Below, piece by piece: positions 24,809 through 35,064 of a DNA stretch of 64,000 nt (the stretch's first letter is position 1; every line of letters starts with the position of its first letter). The position numbers were made by a program, and so were the translations under genes. Under the pieces are notes generated by a model that was not told the DNA's origin, ran no database searches, and saw nothing but the letters and a program-made list of their open reading frames with translations. Source of the stretch: JALONH01 sp046329235 (GTDB taxonomy: Bacteria; Bacteroidota; Bacteroidia; Cytophagales; Cytophagaceae); assembly GCA_046329235.1 (NCBI GenBank), contig JAXLVA010000001.1, positions 3,286,001 to 3,350,000 of the forward strand. Reading direction: 5' to 3'.

Positions 24809-25306
24809 ATGACAAGAGAAGAAAAAGCTAGAATCATTGACGAACTGTCCGCAAAGTTTGCAGAATATCCAAACTTCTACATAGCTGACAGTAGCGGAAT
24901 GACCGTGGCGCAAGTAAATAAATTGCGTAAGCTTTGCTATGCCAAGGGCGTAGAGTACAAAGTGGTTAAAAACACGTTAATTGCAAAAGCACTTCAGAAA
25001 AACAATTTCGACTATTCTCCAATGGCTTCTGCCTTGAAGGGTACTTCTGGAATCATGTTTTCTACGGTAGCTAATGTTCCCGCAAAACTTATAAAAGAAT
25101 TTTATACAGGTGGCGTTCAAAAACCAACTGTAAAAGGTGCAGCTATTGGAACTGAGTTCTATGTAGGTGCTACCGCTCTAGAAACTTTAGCTAACTTGAA
25201 ATCTAGAGAAGAAATGGTAGGCGAAATCATCGGATTACTTCAATCCCCTGCTCGTCGTATCATCTCTGCTTTACTTCACGCTAAAGAAAAAGAAGGAGCA
25301 AACTAA
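24809..25306 (+). CDS. rplJ: Ribosomal protein L10
   Basis: Base of the L7/L12 stalk: the N-terminal domain binds rRNA (SGMTVAQVNKLRKLCYAKGVEYKVVKNTL) and the C-terminal helix holds L12 dimers. It has 165 residues, usual length. A 50-bp AT-rich gap separates it from rplL. Confidence 0.97.
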   Translation: MTREEKARIIDELSAKFAEYPNFYIADSSGMTVAQVNKLRKLCYAKGVEYKVVKNTLIAKALQKNNFDYSPMASALKGTSGIMFSTVANVPAKLIKEFYTGGVQKPTVKGAAIGTEFYVGATALETLANLKSREEMVGEIIGLLQSPARRIISALLHAKEKEGAN

Positions 25307-25356
25307 TATCAATTTCATTTATTCAAACATTGTACAACATTTAATTACAAAATAAG

Positions 25357-25725
25357 ATGGCAGATTTAAAAGCTTTCGCAGAACAGTTAGTGAACTTAAC
25401 CGTAGGTGAGGTTAATGAATTAGCAAAGATTCTTAAAGATGATTACGGAATCGAACCGGCAGCAGCAGCTGTTGTTGTAGCAGGTGGTGCTGGTGCAGCT
25501 GCAGCAGAAGAAAAAACTTCTTTTGACGTAGTTTTAAAAGCAGCTGGTGCTAACAAATTAGCAGTAGTGAAATTAGTTAAAGACTTAACAGGTCTTGGAT
25601 TAAAAGAAGCTAAAGACTTGGTAGATGGTGCTCCTAAGCCGCTTAAAGAAGGCGTTGCTAAGGATGAAGCCGATGCTATCAAGAAGCAATTAGAAGAAGC
25701 TGGTGCTGAAGTAGAAGTGAAGTAA
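25357..25725 (+). CDS. rplL: Ribosomal protein L7/L12
   Basis: Stalk protein that recruits translational GTPases. In 122 residues it has the N-terminal dimerisation helices, an Ala/Gly-rich hinge (AAAAVVVAGGAGAAAAEE) and the conserved C-terminal domain (KLAVVKLVKDLTGLGLKEAKDLV). The gene is followed by a hairpin before rpoB. Confidence 0.98.
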   Translation: MADLKAFAEQLVNLTVGEVNELAKILKDDYGIEPAAAAVVVAGGAGAAAAEEKTSFDVVLKAAGANKLAVVKLVKDLTGLGLKEAKDLVDGAPKPLKEGVAKDEADAIKKQLEEAGAEVEVK

Positions 25726-25760
25726 TTCACTCCTCCTAAGCTCTTGATACCATGGCATTA

Positions 25761-25788
25761 GGCCTGACAAATCTTGTCAGGTCTTTTC
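25761..25788 (+). terminator. Hairpin between rplL and rpoB (attenuator-like)
   Basis: GGCCTGACAA-ATC-TTGTCAGGTC is a 10-bp stem with one G-U pair followed by TTTTCC. No promoter matching TAnnTTTG was seen between it and rpoB, so it is more likely partial termination that sets the ratio of L7/L12 to polymerase than a full stop. Confidence 0.7.
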
Positions 25789-25868
25789 CTGTTTGTATGG
25801 AGGTAAACTTTTAAAATAGCCGCTTCATACAATTTTAATACACAACAACATTAAAACTTTACATAGCG

Positions 25869-28800
25869 TTGGCAACTCAAATCAATCCAAGAAAAAGTTT
25901 TGCAAAATCAAGAAGTACAGTAGACTATCCTGATTTTCTCGACGTACAAGTTCAATCGTTTAAAGACTTTTTCCAGATCGAAACTCCTGCTGAAAATCGA
26001 TTCAAGGAAGGTCTTTACAAAGTGTTTGCGGAAAACTTCCCAATCACTGACTCCAGAGAAAACTTCGTACTAGAGTTCATCGATTATACTATCGATCCTC
26101 CGAAATACTCCGTAGATGAGTGTATCGATCGTGGTTTAACTTATGCTGTACCTTTGAAGGCGAAACTGAAATTATCCTGTAATGATGAGGATAATGAGGA
26201 CTTCCAAACCATCGAACAGGAAGTATTCTTAGGTAACATCCCATACATGACTGAACGCGGCTCTTTCGTAATCAACGGAGCTGAACGTGTCATCGTATCG
26301 CAGTTGCACCGCTCACCGGGTGTTTTCTTTGCTCAAAGTAAACATACCAATGGTACTAAGCTTTACTCAGCTCGTATCATTCCTTTCAAAGGTTCTTGGA
26401 TCGAATTTGCTACTGACGTGAACAACGTGATGTATGCTTACATCGATCGTAAGAAAAAATTCCCAGTTACGACATTATTAAGAGCTATCGGTTATGGTAG
26501 CGATAAAGATATATTAGATTTATTCGGTCTTTCCGAAGAAATCGAAGCCACTAAAAATAACTTGAAAAAAGTTATCGGTCGTAAACTTGCTGCTCGTGTT
26601 TTACGCACATGGACAGAAGATTTCGTGGATGAAGATACTGGTGAAGTAGTATCTATCGACCGTAACGAAGTATTATTGGAACGTGATTCAGTTATTAAAG
26701 AAGAAGACATCGATGTTATCCAAGATTCTGGTAGCAAATCCATCATCGTTCACCGCGAAGATGTAAACATTGCTGATTACACTATTATCTATAACACGTT
26801 ATCTAAAGATAACTCTAACTCTGAGAAAGAAGCGGTAGAGACAATCTATCGTCAATTACGTAACACGGATGCTCCAGATGAGCAAACTGCTCGTGACATC
26901 ATCCAAAACTTATTCTTCTCTGATAAACGTTATGATTTAGGAGAAGTTGGTCGTTACCGTATCAACAAGAAGTTAGGTTCTTCTTTAGGTTCTGAAACAC
27001 GCGTATTAACGAAGGAAGATATCATCAACATCGTTAAATACTTGATCGGTCTTATCAACTCTAAAGCAGTAGTTGATGATATTGACCACTTGAGTAACCG
27101 TCGTGTTCGTACCGTAGGTGAACAATTATATAGCCAGTTCTCAGTAGGTTTAGCTCGTATGGCTAGAACTATTAAAGAACGTATGAACGTTCGTGATAAC
27201 GAAGAGTTCAAACCGGTTGACTTGATTAACGCAAGAACTCTTTCTTCTGTTATCAACTCTTTCTTTGGAACGAACCAGTTATCTCAGTTCATGGATCAAA
27301 CAAACCCATTAGCAGAGATTACTCACAAACGTCGTATGTCGGCTCTTGGACCTGGTGGTCTTTCAAGAGAGCGTGCAGGTTTCGAGGTTCGTGACGTTCA
27401 CTATACGCACTATGGTCGTCTGTGTACAATTGAAACTCCGGAAGGTCCAAACATCGGTTTGATTTCTTCTCTATGTGTACACGCTAAAGTAAATAGCATG
27501 GGCTTCATCGAAACTCCTTACCGTGGCGTTGTGAACGGTAAAGTAGATGTGAAGAACGAAGTAGTTTACTTAACTGCGGAAGAAGAAGATGGTAAATTAA
27601 TCGCACAAGCGAAAGCTAACTATAAAGAAGACGGTTCATTCAACGTAGATCGCGTGAAGGCTCGTTTAGAAGGTGACTTCCCAGTGGTAGAACCTGAAAA
27701 ACTTGACTACATCGATATCGCTACGAACCAAATCGTTTCTGTTGCAGCGTCACTTATTCCATTCTTAGAGCACGATGATGCGAACCGTGCATTGATGGGA
27801 TCAAACATGCAACGTCAAGCAGTACCTTTATTAAGACCTCAAGCTCCAATTGTAGGTACTGGTTTAGAGAAGCGTGTAGCAATGGATTCTCGTACACTTG
27901 TTATCGCTGAAGGTGACGGTGTAGTTGAATTCGTAGATGCTAAAGAAATTAAAATCCGTTACGACTTAACAGAAGAAGAACGTCTAATGACTTTCGAATC
28001 TGATTTAGTTGGATATAGATTAATCAAATTCAGAAGAACTAACCAAGATACTTGTATCAACTTGAAACCTATCGTTGCTAAAGGCGAGAGAGTGAAAAAA
28101 GGTCAAGTATTATGTCAAGGTTATGCTACAGAAAATGGCGAACTAGCTTTAGGTCGTAACTTGATGGTAGCCTTCATGCCTTGGCAAGGGTATAACTTCG
28201 AAGATGCGATTGTTATCTCTGAAAGAGTAGTACGTGATGATATCTTTACTTCTATTCACATTGAAGAATTTGAATTAGAAGTTCGTGATACCAAACGTGG
28301 AGAAGAAGAATTAACTTCTGAAATCCCTAACGTAAGTGAAGAAGCTGTTAAGAACTTAGATGAAAACGGTATCATTCGCTTAGGTGCTGAGATTAAAGAA
28401 GGAGATATCTTAATTGGTAAAATCACTCCTAAAGGTGAATCAGACCCAACTCCGGAAGAAAAATTATTGAGAGCTATCTTCGGTGATAAAGCTGGTGATG
28501 TGAAAGATGCTTCTATGAAGGCACCTCCTTCCTTACGCGGTGTAGTTATCGATACGAAATTATTCTCTCGTCCTAAGAAAGATAAAGAACTTCGTTTAAA
28601 AGCGAAGAAACAAGTAGATACTCTAAAAGCTAAATACTCTAAAGATTTATTAGCATTAAGAGAAGAAATGATTACCAAAATGGCAACTCTTTTAGATGGT
28701 CATACATCTCAAGGTGTGAAGCACAAGTTTGGTGATGAAATCATCTCTAAAGGTGTTAAGTTCTCTAGAAAGAACATCGAAGCAAATGCTTTCCCTGATA

Positions 28801-29738
28801 AGAACCCTTATCGTGATGAGAGCAACTACAATGTTCCTGAAGAAGCGAACTTGATAGCTGACTTGATGGTAGAAACTTGGACTTCTGACAAGAAGACAAA
28901 CGATATGCTATTCAAGATGGTTAAAAACTACTTGACTCGTCGTAATGAAATCGCTGGTCACTTCAAACGTGAACGTTTCACTCTAGAAGTAGGTGATGAA
29001 TTACCGGCAGGTATCGTACAATTAGCAAAAGTTTACATTGCTAAGAAACGTAAATTGAAAGTTGGTGATAAGATGGCGGGTCGTCACGGTAACAAAGGGG
29101 TTGTAGCTCGTATTGTTCGTGATGAAGATATGCCATTCTTAGAAGACGGAACTCCGGTAGACATCGTGTTGAACCCACTAGGGGTACCTTCTCGTATGAA
29201 CATCGGTCAGATTTACGAAACATTATTAGGATGGGCAGGCTTGAAACAAGGTAAGCGCTACGCTACTCCAATCTTTGATGGAGCTACTGTAAGCGAAGTG
29301 GCTAACGAGTTAAAAGAAGCAGGCTTACCAGCCTTTGGTAGAACTAAATTAATCGATGGTTTATCTGGTGATCCATTCATTCAGCCGGTAACTGTTGGTG
29401 TAATTTATATGATGAAATTAGGTCACTTAGTAGATGATAAAATGCACGCACGTTCTATCGGACCTTACTCTTTAATTACGCAACAACCTTTAGGTGGTAA
29501 AGCACAATTCGGTGGTCAGCGTTTCGGAGAGATGGAGGTTTGGGCATTAGAAGCATTCGGTGCATCACACATCTTACAAGAGATCTTGACAATTAAGTCT
29601 GATGACGTTGTTGGTCGTGCGAAAACGTACGAAGCAATTGTTAAAGGAGAAAACTTACCTCGTCCAAACATCCCTGAATCATTCAATGTATTGGTACACG
29701 AGTTAAGAGGTTTAGCTCTTGAAATTACATTAGACTAA
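25869..29738 (+). CDS. rpoB: RNA polymerase beta subunit (TTG start)
   Basis: Catalytic core subunit, 1289 residues. The rifampicin region (about 465-495) reads FFGTNQLSQFMDQTNPLAEITHKRRMSALGPGG in two overlapping stretches, with the Asp, His and Ser positions linked to resistance all in wild-type form. The C-terminal QPLGGKAQFGGQRFGEMEVWALEAFGA segment is intact. The conserved N-terminus MATQINPRKSF begins at a TTG codon (25869); no in-frame ATG or GTG precedes it, so translation very likely starts at TTG. rpoC follows after 43 bp. Confidence 0.98.
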   Translation: MATQINPRKSFAKSRSTVDYPDFLDVQVQSFKDFFQIETPAENRFKEGLYKVFAENFPITDSRENFVLEFIDYTIDPPKYSVDECIDRGLTYAVPLKAKLKLSCNDEDNEDFQTIEQEVFLGNIPYMTERGSFVINGAERVIVSQLHRSPGVFFAQSKHTNGTKLYSARIIPFKGSWIEFATDVNNVMYAYIDRKKKFPVTTLLRAIGYGSDKDILDLFGLSEEIEATKNNLKKVIGRKLAARVLRTWTEDFVDEDTGEVVSIDRNEVLLERDSVIKEEDIDVIQDSGSKSIIVHREDVNIADYTIIYNTLSKDNSNSEKEAVETIYRQLRNTDAPDEQTARDIIQNLFFSDKRYDLGEVGRYRINKKLGSSLGSETRVLTKEDIINIVKYLIGLINSKAVVDDIDHLSNRRVRTVGEQLYSQFSVGLARMARTIKERMNVRDNEEFKPVDLINARTLSSVINSFFGTNQLSQFMDQTNPLAEITHKRRMSALGPGGLSRERAGFEVRDVHYTHYGRLCTIETPEGPNIGLISSLCVHAKVNSMGFIETPYRGVVNGKVDVKNEVVYLTAEEEDGKLIAQAKANYKEDGSFNVDRVKARLEGDFPVVEPEKLDYIDIATNQIVSVAASLIPFLEHDDANRALMGSNMQRQAVPLLRPQAPIVGTGLEKRVAMDSRTLVIAEGDGVVEFVDAKEIKIRYDLTEEERLMTFESDLVGYRLIKFRRTNQDTCINLKPIVAKGERVKKGQVLCQGYATENGELALGRNLMVAFMPWQGYNFEDAIVISERVVRDDIFTSIHIEEFELEVRDTKRGEEELTSEIPNVSEEAVKNLDENGIIRLGAEIKEGDILIGKITPKGESDPTPEEKLLRAIFGDKAGDVKDASMKAPPSLRGVVIDTKLFSRPKKDKELRLKAKKQVDTLKAKYSKDLLALREEMITKMATLLDGHTSQGVKHKFGDEIISKGVKFSRKNIEANAFPDKNPYRDESNYNVPEEANLIADLMVETWTSDKKTNDMLFKMVKNYLTRRNEIAGHFKRERFTLEVGDELPAGIVQLAKVYIAKKRKLKVGDKMAGRHGNKGVVARIVRDEDMPFLEDGTPVDIVLNPLGVPSRMNIGQIYETLLGWAGLKQGKRYATPIFDGATVSEVANELKEAGLPAFGRTKLIDGLSGDPFIQPVTVGVIYMMKLGHLVDDKMHARSIGPYSLITQQPLGGKAQFGGQRFGEMEVWALEAFGASHILQEILTIKSDDVVGRAKTYEAIVKGENLPRPNIPESFNVLVHELRGLALEITLD

Positions 29739-29781
29739 TTTATTCAATTGAACCAACAGGTTAACCCATAAAAATAAAACA

Positions 29782-32700
29782 ATGGCGTTCAGAAAAAATA
29801 AAAAACTGAATATTGATTTCACTAAAGTGACTATCAGTTTAGCTTCTCCGGAATCTATTTTGGAAAGCTCCCATGGTGAGGTAACTCAACCGGAAACGAT
29901 TAACTACAGAACGTACAAACCCGAAATGGGTGGTTTGTTCTGTGAGCGTATCTTCGGTCCGGTAAAAGATTGGGAGTGTCACTGCGGTAAATATAAAAGA
30001 ATTCGCTACAAAGGTATTATCTGTGACCGTTGTGGGGTAGAAGTTACTGAGAAGAAAGTACGTCGTGAGCGTATGGGACACATTGAACTTGTTGTTCCTG
30101 TAGCACACATCTGGTACTTCAGATCTTTACCTAACAAAATCGGTTACTTATTAGGATTACCTACTAAGAAATTAGATCAAATCATCTACTACGAACGCTA
30201 CGTTGTTATCCAACCTGGTGCAAAAGCAGAAGATGGTGTAAACTATTTAGACTTCTTAACAGAAGATGAGTACCTAGATATCTTAGATAAGTTACCTAGA
30301 GAAAATCAAATGTTGGATGATAAAGATCCAAACAAATTCATCGCTAAGATGGGTGCAGACGCATTAGAGATGTTATTATCTCGTCTGAACTTAGATGAAT
30401 TGTCTTACTCTTTACGTCACGCAGCTGCTAACGATACTTCACAACAACGTAAAGCGGAAGCTTTAAAACGTTTGAAAGTTGTTGAAGCATTCCGTGATGC
30501 TAGAACTCGTATCGAAAACAAACCAGAGTGGATGATCATCCGCATGGTTCCAGTTATTCCTCCGGAATTAAGACCATTAGTTCCATTGGATGGTGGTCGT
30601 TTTGCTACGTCTGATTTAAATGACTTATATCGTCGCGTTATCATCCGTAACAACCGTTTGAAACGCTTAATCGAAATTAAAGCTCCTGAAGTAATCCTAC
30701 GTAACGAGAAGCGTATGTTACAAGAGGCGGTTGACTCATTGTTCGACAACTCTCGTAAAGTAAACGCAGTTCGTGCAGAAGGTAACAGAGCATTGAAATC
30801 GTTATCTGATATGTTAAAAGGTAAACAAGGTCGTTTCCGTCAAAACTTGTTAGGTAAACGTGTAGACTACTCTGGTCGTTCAGTAATCGTTGTAGGTCCT
30901 GAATTAAAATTACACGAGTGTGGTCTTCCTAAAGACATGGCAGCTGAATTATTCAAGCCATTTATCATTCGTAAGTTAATTGAAAGAGGTATCGTTAAAA
31001 CGGTTAAGTCTGCGAAGAAAATCGTAGATAGAAAAGACCCTGTAGTTTGGGATATCTTGGAAAACGTATTAAAAGGACATCCTGTTCTTTTAAACCGTGC
31101 CCCTACACTTCACCGTCTAGGTATCCAAGCTTTCCAACCAAAATTAATCGAAGGTAAAGCGATTCAATTACACCCGTTAGTATGTACAGCCTTCAACGCT
31201 GACTTTGACGGCGACCAGATGGCGGTTCACGTTCCTCTAGGTCATGAAGCTGTATTGGAAGCTTCTTTATTAATGATTGCTTCTCATAACATTCTTAACC
31301 CGGCTAACGGAGCTCCTGTTACTGTACCATCTCAAGACATGGTTCTTGGTTTGTACTATGTAACAAAAGGAAGAAAATCTACTCCGGAACATGTAGTGTT
31401 AGGTGAAGGAAAAGTATTCTATGGTCATGAAGAAGTTGTTATTGCTATCAACGAGCGTAAAGTATCTCTTCATGCGAACATAAAAGTTAAAACGAAAGTA
31501 CGTCTTGAAACTGGTGAACTAGTAGATCAAATAGTAGAAACTGTTGCTGGTCGTGTATTGTTTAACTTAGTAGTACCGGAAGAAGTTGGTTATGTTAACG
31601 AACTTTTAACGAAGAAAAAATTACAGCAAATTATCGGTCACGTATTCAAAGTGGCTGGTATGTCAAGAACTGCGAAGTTCTTAGATGATATCAAACAATT
31701 AGGATTCCAAATGGCCTTCCGTGGAGGTTTATCTATGGGTCTTGATAACATTGGTATCCCTGCTGATAAAGATAAATTAATTCAACAAGCTAAAGTTGAA
31801 GTTGACGCGGTATGGAGTAACTACTCTATGGGTCTTATCACTGATAACGAACGTTACAACCAAGTTATCGATATCTGGACACGTGTTAACTCTCAAATCA
31901 CTGAAACGTTGATGAAGCAATTAGAAAGCGATCAACAAGGTTTCAACCCAATCTACATGATGATGCACTCCGGTGCTCGTGGTTCTCGCGAACAGATTCG
32001 TCAGTTAGGTGGTATGCGTGGTTTGATGGCAAAACCTCAAAAGAACTTACAAGGTTCCGTTGGTGAGATCATCGAAAACCCAATTATCTCGAACTTCAAA
32101 GAAGGTCTAGATGTAATTGAGTACTTTATCTCTACACACGGTGCTCGTAAAGGTCTTGCCGATACGGCCTTGAAAACAGCCGATGCGGGTTACTTAACTC
32201 GTCGTTTGGTTGACGTTGCTCAAGATGTAATTATCAATGAAGAAGATTGTGGTACTCTACGTGGTATTACTATCGCAGCATTGAAAGATAATGATGAAAT
32301 CGTTGAACCTCTATCTGAGCGTATCTTAGGACGCGTATCAGTACACGATGTTTACGATCCAATCTCGAATGAATTATTAGTTGAAGCAGGTGTTGAAATC
32401 AACGAGAAAATTGCAAAACGTATTGACGAATCTGCATTGGATGCTGTTGAAATCAGATCTGTATTAACTTGCGAAACGAAGAGAGGTTGTTGTGCGAAAT
32501 GTTACGGTAGAAACTTAGCAACCGGTAAGATGGTTGGTCAAGGTGAATCTGTAGGTGTTATCGCTGCACAATCTATCGGTGAGCCTGGTACACAGTTAAC
32601 ATTACGTACATTCCACGTTGGGGGTACTGCATCGAACATCGCTGTTGATGCTAATATCAAAGCTAAGTTTGATGGTGTTGTTGCTTTCGATGATTTGAGA

Positions 32701-34098
32701 GTAATTCCATCTACTAACTTAGAAGGTGAGAAAGTAAATATCGTAATGGGTCGTTCAGGTGAGATTCGTATCGTAGAACCTAGCAACGGTAAAACATTAT
32801 TTACTTCACACGTACCTTATGGTGCATTCTTAATTGTTAAAGAAGGCGAGAAAGTAACTAAAGGTACAGAGCTTTGTAACTGGGATCCATACAACGCGGT
32901 AATCATGTCCGAATTCGAAGGTACAGTTCAATACGAATCCATCGAAGAAGGTATCACATTCCGTGAAGAGTCAGATGAACAAACTGGCCACAGAGAAAAA
33001 GTTATTGTTGATACAAAAGATAAAACTAAAAACCCTGCTATCGTTGTTAATCCTAAGAACGGAGAGCCTAGAGGATATAACATTCCGGTAGGTGCCCACT
33101 TAGCTGTAGAAGACGGACAAGCTGTTAAGCCTGGTCAAATCTTAGTTAAGATTCCTCGTTCAGTAGGTAAAACAAGAGATATCACTGGTGGTCTTCCACG
33201 TGTTACTGAATTGTTCGAAGCACGTAATCCTTCAAACCCTGCAGTAGTAAGTGAGATTGATGGTGTAGTAACTTACGGTTCAATCAAACGTGGTAACCGC
33301 GAAATCTTTATCGAATCTAAAGATGGTATCAAGAAGCGTTACATGGTTCCACTTTCTAAACACATTCTTGTTCAAGATAACGACTTCGTTAGAGCAGGTA
33401 ATGCAATGACAGATGGTGCTACTACGCCTTCAGATATCTTATCTATCAAAGGACCTACAGCAGTTCAAGAATACTTAGTGAACGAAATTCAAGAAGTATA
33501 CCGTCTGCAAGGTGTGAAGATTAACGATAAACATATCGAAATCATCGTTAGCCAAATGATGCAAAAAGTTCAAATCATCGAGGCCGGAGATACATCCTTC
33601 TTGACAGGTCAGGTGGTAGATCGTTTTGGATTCAGAGAAGAGAACGATAATATCTTAGATAAGAAAGTAGTAATTGAGTGTGGAGATTCTGAGAAATTAC
33701 GTCCGGGTATGATTATTACAGCTCGTCAGCTTCGTGATGAGAACTCAAGCTTAAAACGTAGAGATCTACGTTTAGTAGTAGTTCGTGAAGCAGAGCCTGC
33801 AGTATCGATGCCAACTCTACAAGGTATTACTCAAGCATCCTTAGATACAGAAAGCTTCATCTCTGCAGCATCGTTCCAAGAAACAACCAAAGTATTGAGC
33901 GAAGCAGCAGTAAGAGGAAAAGTAGACTTCTTAAGAGGTTTGAAAGAAAACGTTATCGTAGGTCACTTGATACCGGCAGGTACAGGACAACGTCAGTTCA
34001 CTAACATCATCGTTGGTAACAAAGACGAGTACGATGCGTTGATGGCTTCTCGCGAAGCATTTCAAGCAACAAGAAAAGGCGAATTACAACAAAGCTAA
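29782..34098 (+). CDS. rpoC: RNA polymerase beta' subunit
   Basis: 1438 residues. The N-terminal zinc site (CHCGKYKRIRYKGIICDRCG), the catalytic NADFDGD loop at 472-478 that binds Mg, the bridge-helix region (GLADTALKTADAGYLTRRLVD) and the second zinc site (CETKRGCCAKC) are all present. The insert and length fit Bacteroidota beta'. A terminator follows directly. Confidence 0.99.
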   Translation: MAFRKNKKLNIDFTKVTISLASPESILESSHGEVTQPETINYRTYKPEMGGLFCERIFGPVKDWECHCGKYKRIRYKGIICDRCGVEVTEKKVRRERMGHIELVVPVAHIWYFRSLPNKIGYLLGLPTKKLDQIIYYERYVVIQPGAKAEDGVNYLDFLTEDEYLDILDKLPRENQMLDDKDPNKFIAKMGADALEMLLSRLNLDELSYSLRHAAANDTSQQRKAEALKRLKVVEAFRDARTRIENKPEWMIIRMVPVIPPELRPLVPLDGGRFATSDLNDLYRRVIIRNNRLKRLIEIKAPEVILRNEKRMLQEAVDSLFDNSRKVNAVRAEGNRALKSLSDMLKGKQGRFRQNLLGKRVDYSGRSVIVVGPELKLHECGLPKDMAAELFKPFIIRKLIERGIVKTVKSAKKIVDRKDPVVWDILENVLKGHPVLLNRAPTLHRLGIQAFQPKLIEGKAIQLHPLVCTAFNADFDGDQMAVHVPLGHEAVLEASLLMIASHNILNPANGAPVTVPSQDMVLGLYYVTKGRKSTPEHVVLGEGKVFYGHEEVVIAINERKVSLHANIKVKTKVRLETGELVDQIVETVAGRVLFNLVVPEEVGYVNELLTKKKLQQIIGHVFKVAGMSRTAKFLDDIKQLGFQMAFRGGLSMGLDNIGIPADKDKLIQQAKVEVDAVWSNYSMGLITDNERYNQVIDIWTRVNSQITETLMKQLESDQQGFNPIYMMMHSGARGSREQIRQLGGMRGLMAKPQKNLQGSVGEIIENPIISNFKEGLDVIEYFISTHGARKGLADTALKTADAGYLTRRLVDVAQDVIINEEDCGTLRGITIAALKDNDEIVEPLSERILGRVSVHDVYDPISNELLVEAGVEINEKIAKRIDESALDAVEIRSVLTCETKRGCCAKCYGRNLATGKMVGQGESVGVIAAQSIGEPGTQLTLRTFHVGGTASNIAVDANIKAKFDGVVAFDDLRVIPSTNLEGEKVNIVMGRSGEIRIVEPSNGKTLFTSHVPYGAFLIVKEGEKVTKGTELCNWDPYNAVIMSEFEGTVQYESIEEGITFREESDEQTGHREKVIVDTKDKTKNPAIVVNPKNGEPRGYNIPVGAHLAVEDGQAVKPGQILVKIPRSVGKTRDITGGLPRVTELFEARNPSNPAVVSEIDGVVTYGSIKRGNREIFIESKDGIKKRYMVPLSKHILVQDNDFVRAGNAMTDGATTPSDILSIKGPTAVQEYLVNEIQEVYRLQGVKINDKHIEIIVSQMMQKVQIIEAGDTSFLTGQVVDRFGFREENDNILDKKVVIECGDSEKLRPGMIITARQLRDENSSLKRRDLRLVVVREAEPAVSMPTLQGITQASLDTESFISAASFQETTKVLSEAAVRGKVDFLRGLKENVIVGHLIPAGTGQRQFTNIIVGNKDEYDALMASREAFQATRKGELQQS

Positions 34099-34120
34099 TT
34101 AGCCGAATAAAATAAATAGG

Positions 34121-34156
34121 ATAGGGGCATGAGTTTACTCGTGCCCTTATTTTTTC
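34121..34156 (+). terminator. Intrinsic terminator after rpoC
   Basis: Stem ATAGGGGCATGAG / CTCGTGCCCTTAT (13 bp, two G-U pairs), loop TTTA, then TTTTTT. It should end the rpoBC transcript ahead of the DUF3467 gene. Confidence 0.85.
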
Positions 34157-34174
34157 TAAACACTTTAACTCATC

Positions 34175-34486
34175 ATGGAAGAACAACCACAAAATCAATT
34201 AAGCGTTGAACTGCCGGAAGATATGGCAGAAGGAGTATATGCAAATCTAGCTATGATAGCACACTCCAATAGCGAGTTCATTATAGACTTCATTCGTTTG
34301 ATGCCGGGAGTGCCTAAAGCGAAGGTAAAATCTAGAGTGGTCATCACTCCGGAACATGCCAAACGTCTTTTAATGGCCTTGAAAGAAAACGTTCAGAAGT
34401 ATGAAGAAACCTTCGGTCCAATCAAAGAACAGGCAGAGTTTCCCAAGTTTCCAATGAACTTTGGAGGCCCAATTGGGGAAGCTTAG
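34175..34486 (+). CDS. DUF3467 family protein
   Basis: A 103-residue protein of the small DUF3467 family, often found beside rpoC in this phylum. Recognisable stretches are YANLAMIAHSNSEFIIDFIRLMPG and RVVITPEHAKRLLMALKENVQKYEE. It is predicted to be a soluble alpha/beta protein without known motifs. It lies between the rpoC terminator and the rpsL promoter, so it may be transcribed by read-through or from an unseen promoter. The conserved position suggests a role tied to transcription or translation, but no function is established. Confidence 0.85.
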   Translation: MEEQPQNQLSVELPEDMAEGVYANLAMIAHSNSEFIIDFIRLMPGVPKAKVKSRVVITPEHAKRLLMALKENVQKYEETFGPIKEQAEFPKFPMNFGGPIGEA

Positions 34487-34571
34487 TTAAAAATAAGATA
34501 CAGAAAGAGTTAGAAAATAGACGAATTGTGCAAAATAGGGGGATAAACATCAAAAAAAATAATATCCACAG

Positions 34572-34602
34572 TTTGCAGAATCGTTTTATATCCCTACCTT
34601 TG
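34572..34602 (+). promoter_or_regulatory. Promoter of rpsL-rpsG-fusA-rpsJ
   Basis: TTTG (34572-34575), 19-bp spacer, TACCTTTG (34595-34602), followed by CAGTCC. Exact consensus, 37 bp before the rpsL ATG. Confidence 0.82.
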
Positions 34603-34638
34603 CAGTCCATAAATTTAGAATAGTAAACTTTAGGATAA

Positions 34639-35052
34639 ATGCCTACCATTCAACAGTTAGTAAGAAAAGGAAGAGAAAAACTGGTATTCAAATCGAAGTC
34701 ACCAGCGCTTGACTCTTGTCCTCAAAAGAGAGGTGTTTGTACACGTGTGTACACTACAACTCCAAAGAAACCTAACTCCGCTATGCGTAAAGTAGCAAGG
34801 GTTAGATTAAGTAACAGCAAAGAGGTGAATGCCTACATCCCTGGTGAAGGCCACAACTTGCAAGAACACTCTATCGTGTTAATCCGCGGTGGAAGGGTGA
34901 AAGATTTACCTGGTGTTCGTTATCACATCGTTCGTGGTGCTTTAGATACTGCGGGTGTTAACGGAAGAAAGCAAGGAAGATCTAAGTATGGTGCTAAACG
35001 TCCAAAACCGGGTCAAGCAGCGGCAGCTCCTGCGAAAGGTAAAAAGAAATAG
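34639..35052 (+). CDS. rpsL: Ribosomal protein S12
   Basis: Decoding-centre protein. PKKPNSAMRK holds Lys43 and GGRVKDLPGV holds Lys88, the two positions whose change gives streptomycin resistance; both are wild type. It has 137 residues, about 13 longer than the E. coli protein because of an Ala/Lys-rich tail (KPGQAAAAPAKGKKK). Confidence 0.98.
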   Translation: MPTIQQLVRKGREKLVFKSKSPALDSCPQKRGVCTRVYTTTPKKPNSAMRKVARVRLSNSKEVNAYIPGEGHNLQEHSIVLIRGGRVKDLPGVRYHIVRGALDTAGVNGRKQGRSKYGAKRPKPGQAAAAPAKGKKK

Positions 35053-35064
35053 TCAAATACTGAT

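Noticed and set aside
25443..33000. Long antisense frames across rplL, rpoB and rpoC
   Set aside because: They follow from strong codon bias in the highly expressed sense genes and show low-complexity Ser/Leu/Ile composition.
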